Shown in pieces: positions 1-6,461 of a stretch of DNA of 18,185 nucleotides. The notes beneath the pieces are model-generated. The model was not told the origin of the DNA. It saw only the letters and a program-made list of their open reading frames with translations, and made no database searches. The position numbers were made by a program, and so were the translations under genes. The stretch spans positions 1-18,185 of the forward strand of contig JAEUNN010000778.1 of the NCBI GenBank assembly GCA_016791085.1, in the 5' to 3' direction. This stretch comes from Rhodocyclaceae bacterium (GTDB lineage Bacteria; Pseudomonadota; Gammaproteobacteria; Burkholderiales; Rhodocyclaceae). How positions within the stretch are numbered: the first letter of the stretch is position 1; the number at the start of each line of letters is the position of its first letter.

Positions 1-107
1 ACACCCGCCACCTGCGCGCCTTCAACACCCTGCTGCACGGCGATGCGCGCATCGCACTATCGCTGGTCCCGATCGGCGACGGACTTACGCTGGCGCGCAA
101 GCTCTAA
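1..107 (+). CDS. O-methyltransferase, C-terminal end (partial)
   Basis: This is the 3' end of a gene that starts before the window; codons run from position 3 to the TAA at 105-107. The 34 visible residues start TRHLRAFN and end with IGDGLTLARKL. That ending matches the last strand of the SAM-dependent O-methyltransferase family 3 (caffeoyl-CoA O-methyltransferase type), where a PIGDGxTLARK-like tail is typical. Such enzymes transfer a methyl group from S-adenosylmethionine to a hydroxyl of a small molecule; the substrate cannot be judged from the tail. It is followed by REP-like hairpins and dispersed repeats, so it most likely belongs to the chromosomal flank and not to the CRISPR locus. 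Confidence 0.72.
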   Translation, partial: TRHLRAFNTLLHGDARIALSLVPIGDGLTLARKL

Positions 108-130
108 GGGCGCGGCCCGGCTGTGCCTGC

Positions 131-219
131 GAACGTTTAGCCATTGCGGCAAATGCAGGGCAGCGGCCGGGCGGCCGGCGCAATTGCTGCGGACGCGGCA
201 GCATGCACCGTCCGGCGGC
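131..219. repeat. Dispersed ~88 bp repeat, copy A
   Basis: The segment begins GAACGTTTAGCC and ends GTCCGGCGGC. It is nearly identical to 384-472; the first ~47 bases differ at one position. A more degraded relative sits at 3694-3792. All three share the words GCCATTGC, TGCGGAC or GCGGACGCGGCAG, and TCCGGCGGC. It lies outside genes and looks like a genome-wide interspersed repeat and not a coding unit. Confidence 0.7.
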
Positions 220-255
220 GGTGGCCGGCGCGGCGCGCGCCCGCAATTCGGGCAG

Positions 256-328
256 GGTGCAATCCCCGCCAGGGAATTGCACCGGGCGCATCGCGGCAAG
301 CGGCGTAATTCCCTGCGGGGATTACGCC
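256..328. repeat. Pair of REP-like hairpins (BIME-like)
   Basis: There are two imperfect palindromes, 256-283 (arms GGTGCAAT and ATTGCACC) and 302-328 (arms GGCGTAAT and ATTACGCC). Each has a CCC/GGG inner stem, and the two are inverted relative to each other: CCCCGCCAGGG against CCCTGCGGGG. This head-to-head arrangement is typical of bacterial repetitive extragenic palindromes. It lies ~150 bp after the methyltransferase stop and might protect or end that transcript. Confidence 0.6.
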
Positions 329-383
329 CTACGCGGCTTGATTAGCCTCGTTTGCAGCGGGACGCGGTTTCCAACCCCGTCCC

Positions 384-472
384 GAACGTTTCGCCATTGC
401 GGCAAATGCAGGGCAGCGGCCGGGCGGCCGCCGCAAATGCTGCGGACCGAGCAGCATGCCCGGTCCGGCGGC
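384..472. repeat. Dispersed ~88 bp repeat, copy B
   Basis: Direct repeat of 131-219 in the same orientation, with only scattered mismatches and no large indel. It follows the REP-like hairpin pair, so the two copies bracket those hairpins. Confidence 0.7.
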
Positions 473-532
473 AAGCCGAACCCATCGCCTTCGCGGGCGA
501 GGCCCGGCCGCCGCTTGCCGGACCTGCCTGCA

Positions 533-542
533 GCAAGCTTGC
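533..542. promoter_or_regulatory. GCAAGCTTGC palindrome upstream of the small ORF
   Basis: This is a perfect 10-bp palindrome containing the octamer CAAGCTTG (534-541). Its centre lies ~83 bp before the ATG at 621. The same octamer stands at similar distances before both CARF-winged-helix genes (3909-3916 and 16664-16671) and nowhere else in the window. The left arm can also pair with GCTTGC at 513-518, so a structural role is possible. Calling it an operator is inference. Confidence 0.35.
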
Positions 543-620
543 CAAACCTGGCATCCGGCATGTGCTGGCGCATGATCGGGTCCTTGCCTAACGGCCAAGC
601 CATCGTAAAGGAAACGTATC

Positions 621-920
621 ATGCCCTTCCCACTTATTGCTCTTATCCCGACCGTGCTTTCCAGCCTGGCCTCCGGCGCGTCTGCCGTGCTTGCCGGCGC
701 CGCCACGGGTGCCGCCACCGGAGCGGCCGCCGCCGGCACCATCGGCTCGGCCATCGGCGCCGCAGCGGGCGGCGTCGGTACCGCTGCCCTCATCGCCGCC
801 GAAACCACGGCCACCGCAGCCTCCATCGCCACGACCGTCGGTGCCGTCGGCACCGCGGGCGCCGTCACCAAAGTCGCGGCGGACGCCCTGCGCAACGCAC
901 CCGGCAACTCGGACGCCTGA
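621..920 (+). CDS. Small Ala/Gly-rich glycine-zipper protein, function unknown
   Basis: A 99-residue ORF. The start is supported by AAAGGA ten bases upstream, and a strong hairpin follows the stop, so the unit looks like a real gene. After a short hydrophobic N-terminus (MPFPLIALIPTVLSSLASGA) the protein consists almost entirely of Ala, Gly and Thr, with GxxxG/AxxxG spacing such as GAATGAATGAAAAGT and GAAAGGVGTAA, then an Ala/Thr/Val stretch and a short polar tail (RNAPGNSDA). Such glycine zippers pack membrane helices in many small membrane and bacteriocin-like peptides. I recognise no named family. It has no Cys and no classical signal peptidase motif that I can defend. Compositional bias could also make a fortuitous ORF look like a protein. 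It stands alone, ~800 bp from the leader-distal end of the CRISPR array. Confidence 0.5.
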   Translation: MPFPLIALIPTVLSSLASGASAVLAGAATGAATGAAAAGTIGSAIGAAAGGVGTAALIAAETTATAASIATTVGAVGTAGAVTKVAADALRNAPGNSDA

Positions 921-964
921 AGCAAGGCGGCGGCCGGACAACTGCTTCCGGTCGCCGCCCGCTT
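921..964 (+). terminator. Strong hairpin after the small ORF
   Basis: A 13-bp stem with one wobble pair (926-938 with 947-959) and an 8-nt loop starts six bases after the stop at 920; outer AAGC/GCTT can extend it. No long U-tract follows, only GCTTCTGTTC, so intrinsic termination may be weak. It could instead stabilise the 3' end. Confidence 0.4.
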
Positions 965-1555
965 CTGTTCGCGCGCACGCGAGCCGCCCCGAACGCGCAC
1001 GGCCAAGGGCGGCCGCCAAGCCGCCCGGCAACGAATCCCGATCGACAGACGCCGGCCCCATGCCATGGCGCGGCCCGGCGCATGCGCATCCTGGCCCATG
1101 CGCCCGCCCGCGGCAAAATGTGGCCGGCTGGTGAATGCGGCCGCCACCGCCTACGCTCCCGGCCTGCCCAAGCACGCCGGCAAACCGGCGCGCATCAATG
1201 TGCACCTGCTCGCAGCACGCGGATCCGGTCCGGCGTGGTCCGAGCGAATCCCGAACCTTTCACGGATTTCACTATCTGCGCGATTTGCGCGGAAGCGCCG
1301 TCAGGCTGCGACCGCAAGAGCCGAAACCCCGTCACGGCTGCAGGGCCGCAGGCATGGAACCAAACCGCCCGGCCGCATGCTTTGCAGCGGCCCGGCAGGT
1401 ATAGGTGCTCTGCCGATCGCTGCATAAGTCCTTACTGCGGCGCGCGACGCACCGGCGGCCCGCCACACTGCCTCCCCCTACTGACGCGCCCATGTGTCGG
1501 AGCGCGGCGCCTACCGGCATCAGCGCGAGAAAAGCCGCGCGTCCACAGGAACAGC
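965..1555. other. No gene seen
   Basis: About 590 bp of GC-rich sequence without a supported ORF, RNA gene or clear repeat. Long open frames exist on both strands, but they overlap each other, have low-complexity Arg/Pro/Ala compositions and lack ribosome binding sites. Confidence 0.6.
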
Positions 1556-1678
1556 GGCCAGGCTCGACTAATTTTCCGACAGGCATCGTTGTCGGCGTTA
1601 ATTAAATTTGATTTGATTTAATTGGATTTAATTGAGCCTGGCCCCTTTTTTCCCCTAATTGAGCCTGGCCCCTTTTTT
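1556..1678. repeat. Small MITE-like element with terminal inverted and tandem repeats
   Basis: The left end GGCCAGGCTCGACTAATT (1556-1573) is an inverted copy of AATTGAGCCTGGCC, which occurs twice as part of a 23-bp direct repeat at 1629-1651 and 1656-1678. Between the ends lie a hairpin, CCGACA/TGTCGG with an 8-nt loop (1576-1595), and an AT-rich block (1599-1630) that contrasts sharply with the surrounding GC. The CCAGGCTCAATTA word is, from memory, found near REP-type repeats and IS200-like transposases in proteobacteria; no transposase is present here. The element ends 37 bp before the first CRISPR repeat. Confidence 0.5.
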
Positions 1679-1894
1679 ACTCCATTGGAACCGCCGCATC
1701 CACGCCGCGAAGGCAGTCTCAATCCCCTTCTGATCGGGGCATGTGTTCAGACAAGTGCGTGAGCGCAAGGGCATCGACAAGTCTCGTCTCAATCCCCTTC
1801 TGATCGGGGCATGTGTTCAGACAGAGAAATGATGGGTAAAAAGCAGAAGCAAAAGCAGTCTCAATCCCCTTCTGATCGGGGCATGTGTTCAGAC

Positions 1895-1928
1895 GTGGCT
1901 GGATGCGTACCTGCCTTACGGCGCGCCG
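1895..1928 (-). repeat. CRISPR spacer present twice (first copy)
   Basis: This 34-nt spacer is identical to 2036-2069, with one unrelated spacer (1966-1998) between them. A plus-strand frame reads WLDAYLPYGAP. Confidence 0.95.
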
Positions 1929-2035
1929 GTCTCAATCCCCTTCTGATCGGGGCATGTGTTCAGACACTCTGGACAAGCTGGTAAACGAGGGGCTGGAAGT
2001 CTCAATCCCCTTCTGATCGGGGCATGTGTTCAGAC

Positions 2036-2069
2036 GTGGCTGGATGCGTACCTGCCTTACGGCGCGCCG
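2036..2069 (-). repeat. CRISPR spacer present twice (second copy)
   Basis: Identical over all 34 nt to the spacer at 1895-1928. Being closer to the inferred leader, it would be the later insertion or the product of array recombination. Confidence 0.95.
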
Positions 2070-3306
2070 GTCTCAATCCCCTTCTGATCGGGGCATGTGT
2101 TCAGACAGCGGACGCCAACCTCGTCCTAGCGTGGTGCGGTCTCAATCCCCTTCTGATCGGGGCATGTGTTCAGACTCGCCGACAACGGCGAGCGCAACTC
2201 GTGGGGTGCGTCTCAATCCCCTTCTGATCGGGGCATGTGTTCAGACTCCTGACCGCGAGCGGGGATGTGATCCCGTTCGCGGGTCTCAATCCCCTTCTGA
2301 TCGGGGCATGTGTTCAGACCGGATCGCACGAAACGACGTGATCCGGCGCCCGCCGTCTCAATCCCCTTCTGATCGGGGCATGTGTTCAGACTATGAGTAC
2401 GAAGAGACTCTAGTCCCTAGAGGGTCTCAATCCCCTTCTGATCGGGGCATGTGTTCAGACATTGACGGGCTGACACAAGAAGGCCGCAAGTTCGTCTCAA
2501 TCCCCTTCTGATCGGGGCATGTGTTCAGACGTCCAGAAGTTCCACATCACCGCCGGCACGGAAGTCTCAATCCCCTTCTGATCGGGGCATGTGTTCAGAC
2601 GCCGGCACGGAAAACGGCGACGCCAGCAGCGCGTCTCAATCCCCTTCTGATCGGGGCATGTGTTCAGACCTGGGGCGTCGAAAAGCTCGCGGCGGCGGCA
2701 GGTCTCAATCCCCTTCTGATCGGGGCATGTGTTCAGACCCCAAGCGCCTTCAAAATCCCGCAGGTGGAACACGTCTCAATCCCCTTCTGATCGGGGCATG
2801 TGTTCAGACGGGACCTGGCCGCCGTACTGCGCGGCGAACACGGGTCTCAATCCCCTTCTGATCGGGGCATGTGTTCAGACGCACCGAATACAAGAAGAAC
2901 GGAGTGTGGTCGCAGTCTCAATCCCCTTCTGATCGGGGCATGTGTTCAGACCGAGTCGAAAACCTTCCGCGTTGCTGAGTACGTCTCAATCCCCTTCTGA
3001 TCGGGGCATGTGTTCAGACAAACCTTGAGGTTCTCGCGGGCCTCAAATTTGACGGTCTCAATCCCCTTCTGATCGGGGCATGTGTTCAGACGAGGAAGCA
3101 CTTGCCGTACTAAAGGAAAGTTCAGGTCTCAATCCCCTTCTGATCGGGGCATGTGTTCAGACCGTAAACTAAAAAGTCTCGGAAAAAGTGCCTGTCGTCT
3201 CAATCCCCTTCTGATCGGGGCATGTGTTCAGACTCCGGCAAGTTCGACAACTCCGAACTGGTCATCGAAGTCTCAATCCCCTTCTGATCGGGGCATGTGT
3301 TCAGAC

Positions 3307-3440
3307 GGCTCGCTCGAAAAACCTTTTCCTGATCAAGCACCTGCAAGGGCACTTGCGGGTTTTTCGGATTGTTAGAGAGCTGCCTGCGCAATTTCCTGCC
3401 ATCCACCCACGGCGCGCTGGGGCGGCTATGGTATCAAGCT
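3307..3440 (-). promoter_or_regulatory. Probable CRISPR leader
   Basis: This sequence abuts the repeat at the end predicted to be leader-proximal. It carries an inverted repeat CGAAAAACC (3315-3323) / GGTTTTTCG (3358-3366), with a nested GCAAG/CTTGC stem between. Read on the minus strand it supplies AGGTTTTTCGAGCGAGCC directly before the first repeat, the kind of AT-containing motif found at leader ends. It is lower in GC than its surroundings. I cannot assign -10/-35 boxes with confidence. A near match to the CAAGCTTG octamer, CAAGCTTT, lies at 3435-3442. Confidence 0.5.
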
Positions 3441-3693
3441 TTTCCGGCGCGCGGCAATGCCGCCGACGCACGCGCGTAGCGGCGCGCAAGGCCGTATCCG
3501 GCGCCAAGGCGCCGCGGGCCGGTGCCGCCGGCCGGGGTCGGGGTGACGAAAGAAACGCAACTTTGCAGCGCTCGATCGACACGGCATGGCGGGCTTCGCG
3601 GGGCTAACGCCAAGCTGCGCCCTCAGGCAAGCTCAGGGCGAACGGGGGAAAATCCATCCCCGCGCGGAATCGCGCTTGCAAGCCCGGCCAGAG

Positions 3694-3792
3694 CGATCCG
3701 CCATTGCCGAGCGCAGGGGCCAAGCCCCATGCCCGACCACCGCAATTGCCGCGGACGCGGCAGTATGCAGTGTCCCGCGCCAGGTCCGGCGG
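3694..3792. repeat. Dispersed repeat, degraded copy C
   Basis: Shares GCCATTGC, CCGCAATTGC, GCGGACGCGGCAG and GGTCCGGCGGC, in the same order, with the copies at 131-219 and 384-472, but has diverged and lengthened in the middle. Confidence 0.5.
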
Positions 3793-3901
3793 CGGGAAAG
3801 ACGGCCGCCGCCCAAGCCATCGGGCGCGGTTTTCTCGGCCGCACCCGCCCCCTGCCGCACAGCGCCCGGTTCCAACGCACCGGCGCGGACTGACGGCAGC
3901 C

Positions 3902-3923
3902 GGGTCCACAAGCTTGTGGTCCC
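3902..3923. promoter_or_regulatory. 22-bp palindrome upstream of the first CARF-winged-helix gene
   Basis: The core CCACAAGCTTGTGG (3906-3919) is a perfect 14-bp palindrome, flanked by GGG and CCC arms with a single T-T mismatch. Its centre is ~76 bp before the GTG at 3989. It shares the octamer CAAGCTTG with the palindromes before the second CARF-winged-helix gene and the small ORF. A dimeric regulator binding here, perhaps the encoded CARF protein itself, is a reasonable inference but is unproven. Confidence 0.5.
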
Positions 3924-3988
3924 GCCGCGGCGCTGCGCCATCGACTATTCTTCGCCTGTTCAGTCCACCTGCCAGCAAGGATGCCGCC

Positions 3989-5203
3989 GTGCACGCCCAC
4001 GATTTGTCACCCCCCAAGCCCGCGCCGCGCCGCATATTGCTCGCCGTTACCGGGCTCACGCCGCAGGTCGTGACCGAAACGCTCTATGCGCTGGCGGTCC
4101 GCGCCGACCCGCCGTGGATACCGCACGAAATTCACGTCCTCACCACCAAGGCCGGCTTCGACAACGTGCGCCTCAACCTGCTGCTCGGCGAAGGCTGGTT
4201 TCACCGCATGCGCAGGGATTTCGATCTGCCGGACATCGACTTCTGCGCCGAACGCATAAGCGTGATCCGCGACGCCCACGGCAAACCGCTGGACGACATC
4301 CGCACCCCGGACGACAACCGCCATGCCGCCGACTTCATCACCGAAAAGGTACGCGAACTGACGTCCGATCCGGCCAGCGAACTGCACGTGTCGATTGCCG
4401 GCGGCCGCAAAACCATGGGCTATTACCTGGGCTATGCGCTGTCGCTGTTCGGCCGCCCGAAAGACAAACTGTCGCACGTACTGGTTTCCGAGCCCTACGA
4501 AACCAACCGGAGCTTCTATTACCCGACGCCTTATTCGCATCCGATTTACTTCCTGCGCGGCGGCAAGGAGGTCGCCGTCGATGCCAGTCAGGCCACGGTC
4601 GATCTGGCCGAAATTCCATTCGTGCGCCTGCGCGACGGCTTGCCCGAGCGCCTGCGCAGCGGAAAGGCAGCGTTTTCGCAGGTCGTCGAGTGTGCCAGCC
4701 GCGGCCTTCAACCCGCACGACTTGTGCTCGACCTGAGGCGCCACCACGTGTTCGCGGACAACGAACGCATCGCGCTCAAACCGACGGAATTTCTCGTCCT
4801 GTTGTGGCTTGCCGAACGCGCGCGGCGTGGCGAGGCGGCTACCGACTGGACCCAGGATGCCGCCGTGGATGAATACCTCGCGCTGGTCGGCCGCGAAGCC
4901 GGGCAGGAAAGTCGCGAATACCTTGTCGCCAACAAAGTCCTGATACGGAACAAAGGCATCGCGATCAGGCTGGGAAAATATTTTGAGCCGCACAAATCCA
5001 GGATAAATCGCGCCCTGGCTGAGGTGCTCGGCGATAGACACGCCGACAGATATCAAATCCGCCGCAGTGAGGAAAACAAAGCGCGGCAATTTTTCCTGCC
5101 GCTGGCAGCGGACAGCATAGACATCTGCGCCGGCGAAACCGGCGCGGAACTCGTGGCGGCGTGTGCATACGCGCGCCTGGTCACGAAACAGGAGCAGGCA
5201 TGA
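3989..5203 (+). CDS. CARF-winged-helix protein, Cas_NE0113 (TIGR02584) family, copy 1
   Basis: 404 residues. The GTG start is chosen for AAGGA seven bases upstream; the frame is open further upstream but without support. The N-terminal half is a CARF (Rossmann-like) domain: TGLTPQVVTETL (residues 21-32) is the first nucleotide-binding loop and SIAGGRKTM (135-143) the second, with LVSEPYE soon after. CARF domains bind cyclic oligoadenylate. The family is often annotated as a Csm6-type ring nuclease, but no HEPN Rx4-6H motif is visible. The C-terminal part (about 245-380) looks like an OmpR/PhoB winged helix: LVLDLRRHHVF, then LKPTEFLVLLWLAE (263-276), and later SRINRALAEVLG as a recognition-helix-like segment. 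It is the first gene of the rightward cas operon and has a paralog at 16736. It may be a signal-responsive regulator, a ring nuclease, or both. Confidence 0.85.
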   Translation: MHAHDLSPPKPAPRRILLAVTGLTPQVVTETLYALAVRADPPWIPHEIHVLTTKAGFDNVRLNLLLGEGWFHRMRRDFDLPDIDFCAERISVIRDAHGKPLDDIRTPDDNRHAADFITEKVRELTSDPASELHVSIAGGRKTMGYYLGYALSLFGRPKDKLSHVLVSEPYETNRSFYYPTPYSHPIYFLRGGKEVAVDASQATVDLAEIPFVRLRDGLPERLRSGKAAFSQVVECASRGLQPARLVLDLRRHHVFADNERIALKPTEFLVLLWLAERARRGEAATDWTQDAAVDEYLALVGREAGQESREYLVANKVLIRNKGIAIRLGKYFEPHKSRINRALAEVLGDRHADRYQIRRSEENKARQFFLPLAADSIDICAGETGAELVAACAYARLVTKQEQA

Positions 5204-5501
5204 GTGGCGATAAACATGGGCAGGCTGCCGGGCTTGCCGCGCGTGGTCGCGGGCGCGCCGGTTGCCGCTTCAAGCCGCTCCATATTTGGCGGCCGCACCC
5301 GGATCACCACGGCGATACGCATCGCCTCGGCCTTCCGAAAATTGCCCTTCAGTTGGAAATTTGCAGCTATTGGTCGAACACCGGCACGCATGCCCGCATT
5401 GCTGTGTTACTTTCCGGCGCTTGCCGGAGCCACCTACCGCAGGGCGGCCTGGCGCACCGCTCGGCCGACACCACCCATTTGCTTCGTTGAGGCCCGGAGA
5501 A
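5204..5501. other. Gap between CARF gene and cas6
   Basis: Nearly 300 bp without a convincing gene inside an otherwise compact operon. An ATG at 5200 overlapping the previous stop opens a 96-codon frame, but its His/Arg/Gly-rich composition and lack of any family signature make it doubtful. A small hairpin TCCGGC/GCCGGA with loop GCTT lies at 5413-5428. Cas6 is read from the ATG at 5502. Confidence 0.5.
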
Positions 5502-6461
5502 ATGCAGCCATACGCGATTGAATCGGATTTGGCCGCGCAGGACGCACCCACACCCTGCCCGCCCAGGCCAGTCCTGCCGCCATTACGGGTATTGCCGCTG
5601 CGGCTGCGCCTGCGTTCGGACGACCTGACCTTGCCGGCCAGCACCGGTCACCTGTGGCGCAGCGCGCTGGGCGCCGCCATTGCGCGGCATTTTCCCGACG
5701 TGTTCGAACTGCTGTTCGCCGAACAGGCGCGCCTGGGGCGGCTGTTTGCGCTGCGCCCGCCGCTGGTCGACATCCGCCCCGGCGACAGCTTTGAAGTCGG
5801 TCTCACGCTATTCGGCGCGGCAAGTGAGCATGCGCCGGCCTGCGCGCAGGCGCTCGCAGGCCTGGGCGACGCGGGACTGGGCAGAGCCGGCGGCCGCTTT
5901 GCACTCATGTATGCCTGCATCCAGGGTCCGGAAGGCGCGTTTCCGCCTTTCCTGGACAGCCGGACCGGGCTGCACGACTGGCCGGCGGCTTTGTCCGCAA
6001 GCGCCTGGCTCGATGTCCCGGTCCGCCCCATTACTGCCGTTCAGCTTGCAATGACCACCCCGCTGCGCATCAAGGAGAACAACCGCCCGCTGCGCGGCCC
6101 GTTCAGTTTCACCCAATTGGTCCGCCGCATGCATGGCCGCTTGGCCCAGCTCGCGCAGTCCGCGGGCGAGGCCAATCCCCTCGCGCTCGCCACCGCCGAG
6201 CAACAACTTGCTGCGGCCGAACGGGTACACCTGGTGCAGGACGCACTGTGCTGGCAGAGCATCAAGCGCCGCTCGGCCCGCAGCGGCCAAAGCATGGCCT
6301 TCGGCGGAGTGAGCGGCACGCTTCTTTACCGCGGCGACCTGACGCCTTTTGCCGGATTGCTGGCGCTCGCCGGCATCACCCAGTTGGGTGGCAAGACGGC
6401 CTTCGGTTTTGGATGCCTGGATAGCGAATTTTTCATCGAGGAGAGTTTGTCGTGCCTTTGA
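5502..6461 (+). CDS. cas6: Cas6 pre-crRNA endoribonuclease
   Basis: 319 residues; start chosen at an ATG preceded by GGAGA. Cas6 cuts the long CRISPR transcript within each repeat to leave the 8-nt 5' tag (here AUUGAGAC). The protein fits the PF10040-type Cas6 of type III systems: an N-terminal LPLRLRLRSDDLTLPASTG-like strand followed by GHLWRSALG, a long middle region, and a C-terminal RAMP fold with GVSGTLLYRGDLTPFAGLLAL and the glycine-rich loop GGKTAFGFG (296-304). The usual family length is 250-330 residues. Catalytic residues vary in this family and I do not assign one. It overlaps cmr1 by 10 bp, suggesting translational coupling with the Cmr genes. Confidence 0.85.
   Translation: MQPYAIESDLAAQDAPTPCPPRPVLPPLRVLPLRLRLRSDDLTLPASTGHLWRSALGAAIARHFPDVFELLFAEQARLGRLFALRPPLVDIRPGDSFEVGLTLFGAASEHAPACAQALAGLGDAGLGRAGGRFALMYACIQGPEGAFPPFLDSRTGLHDWPAALSASAWLDVPVRPITAVQLAMTTPLRIKENNRPLRGPFSFTQLVRRMHGRLAQLAQSAGEANPLALATAEQQLAAAERVHLVQDALCWQSIKRRSARSGQSMAFGGVSGTLLYRGDLTPFAGLLALAGITQLGGKTAFGFGCLDSEFFIEESLSCL

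Larger units (their letters stand above)
108..620. other. Gene-poor flank with REP-like hairpins and dispersed repeats
   Basis: I see no supported gene here, although high GC leaves long stop-free frames on both strands. It holds two copies of an ~88 bp dispersed repeat (131-219 and 384-472), a pair of REP-like hairpins between them (256-328), and near the right end the palindrome GCAAGCTTGC (533-542). The last 20 bases carry a Shine-Dalgarno-like AAAGGA before the ATG at 621. Confidence 0.7.
1716..3306 (-). CRISPR. CRISPR array, 23 repeats and 22 spacers (type III-B)
   Basis: A 37-bp repeat starting GTCTCAATCCCC and ending CATGTGTTCAGAC occurs 23 times without a mismatch that I can find. 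First copy 1716-1752, last copy 3270-3306. Spacers are 31-36 bp. The repeat has a CCCC/GGGG stem with an 8-nt loop. Its reverse complement ends ATTGAGAC, matching the AUUGAAA(C/G)-type 5' tag of Cmr crRNAs, so transcription is probably leftward and the newest spacers lie at the right. On the plus strand every spacer has an open frame and many are purine-rich, as expected if the crRNAs are antisense to phage mRNA. The spacer at 1895-1928 is repeated at 2036-2069. The spacers at 2531-2563 and 2601-2632 share 12 nt. The leader-distal repeat is not degenerate. Confidence 0.97.
3441..3988. other. Intergenic region between leader and cas operon
   Basis: No supported gene. It contains a segment at 3620-3646 resembling the widely dispersed bacterial sequence around CAAGCTCAGGGCGAACGG (its minus-strand translation gives the familiar FALSLPEG-type spurious peptide), a degraded copy of the ~88 bp dispersed repeat (3694-3792), and the palindrome at 3902-3923 just before the first cas-operon gene. 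It must hold the rightward promoter of the operon; a weak -10-like TATTCT is at 3946-3951 but lacks a good -35. Confidence 0.6.

Noticed and set aside
203..1621. Long open frame of 472 codons on the plus strand
   Set aside because: It spans repeats, hairpins, another better-supported ORF and the AT-rich element, is rich in Arg/Pro/His low-complexity sequence and lacks a ribosome site. It is open only because GC is high.
2024..3375. Many overlapping ORFs encoding SQSPSDRGMCSD or LNPLLIGACVQT repeats
   Set aside because: They are translations of the CRISPR repeat units and carry no independent evidence of being proteins.
3946..3951. TATTCT as the -10 box of the cas operon promoter
   Set aside because: No acceptable -35 element lies 16-18 bp upstream; mentioned in the region note but not called as a promoter.
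4007..5089. 360-codon minus-strand frame opposite the first CARF gene
   Set aside because: It is the shadow of a gene with clear family motifs; the minus-strand product has no recognisable domain. The same holds for the long minus frames at 9451-10692, 13612-14808 and 16700-17536.
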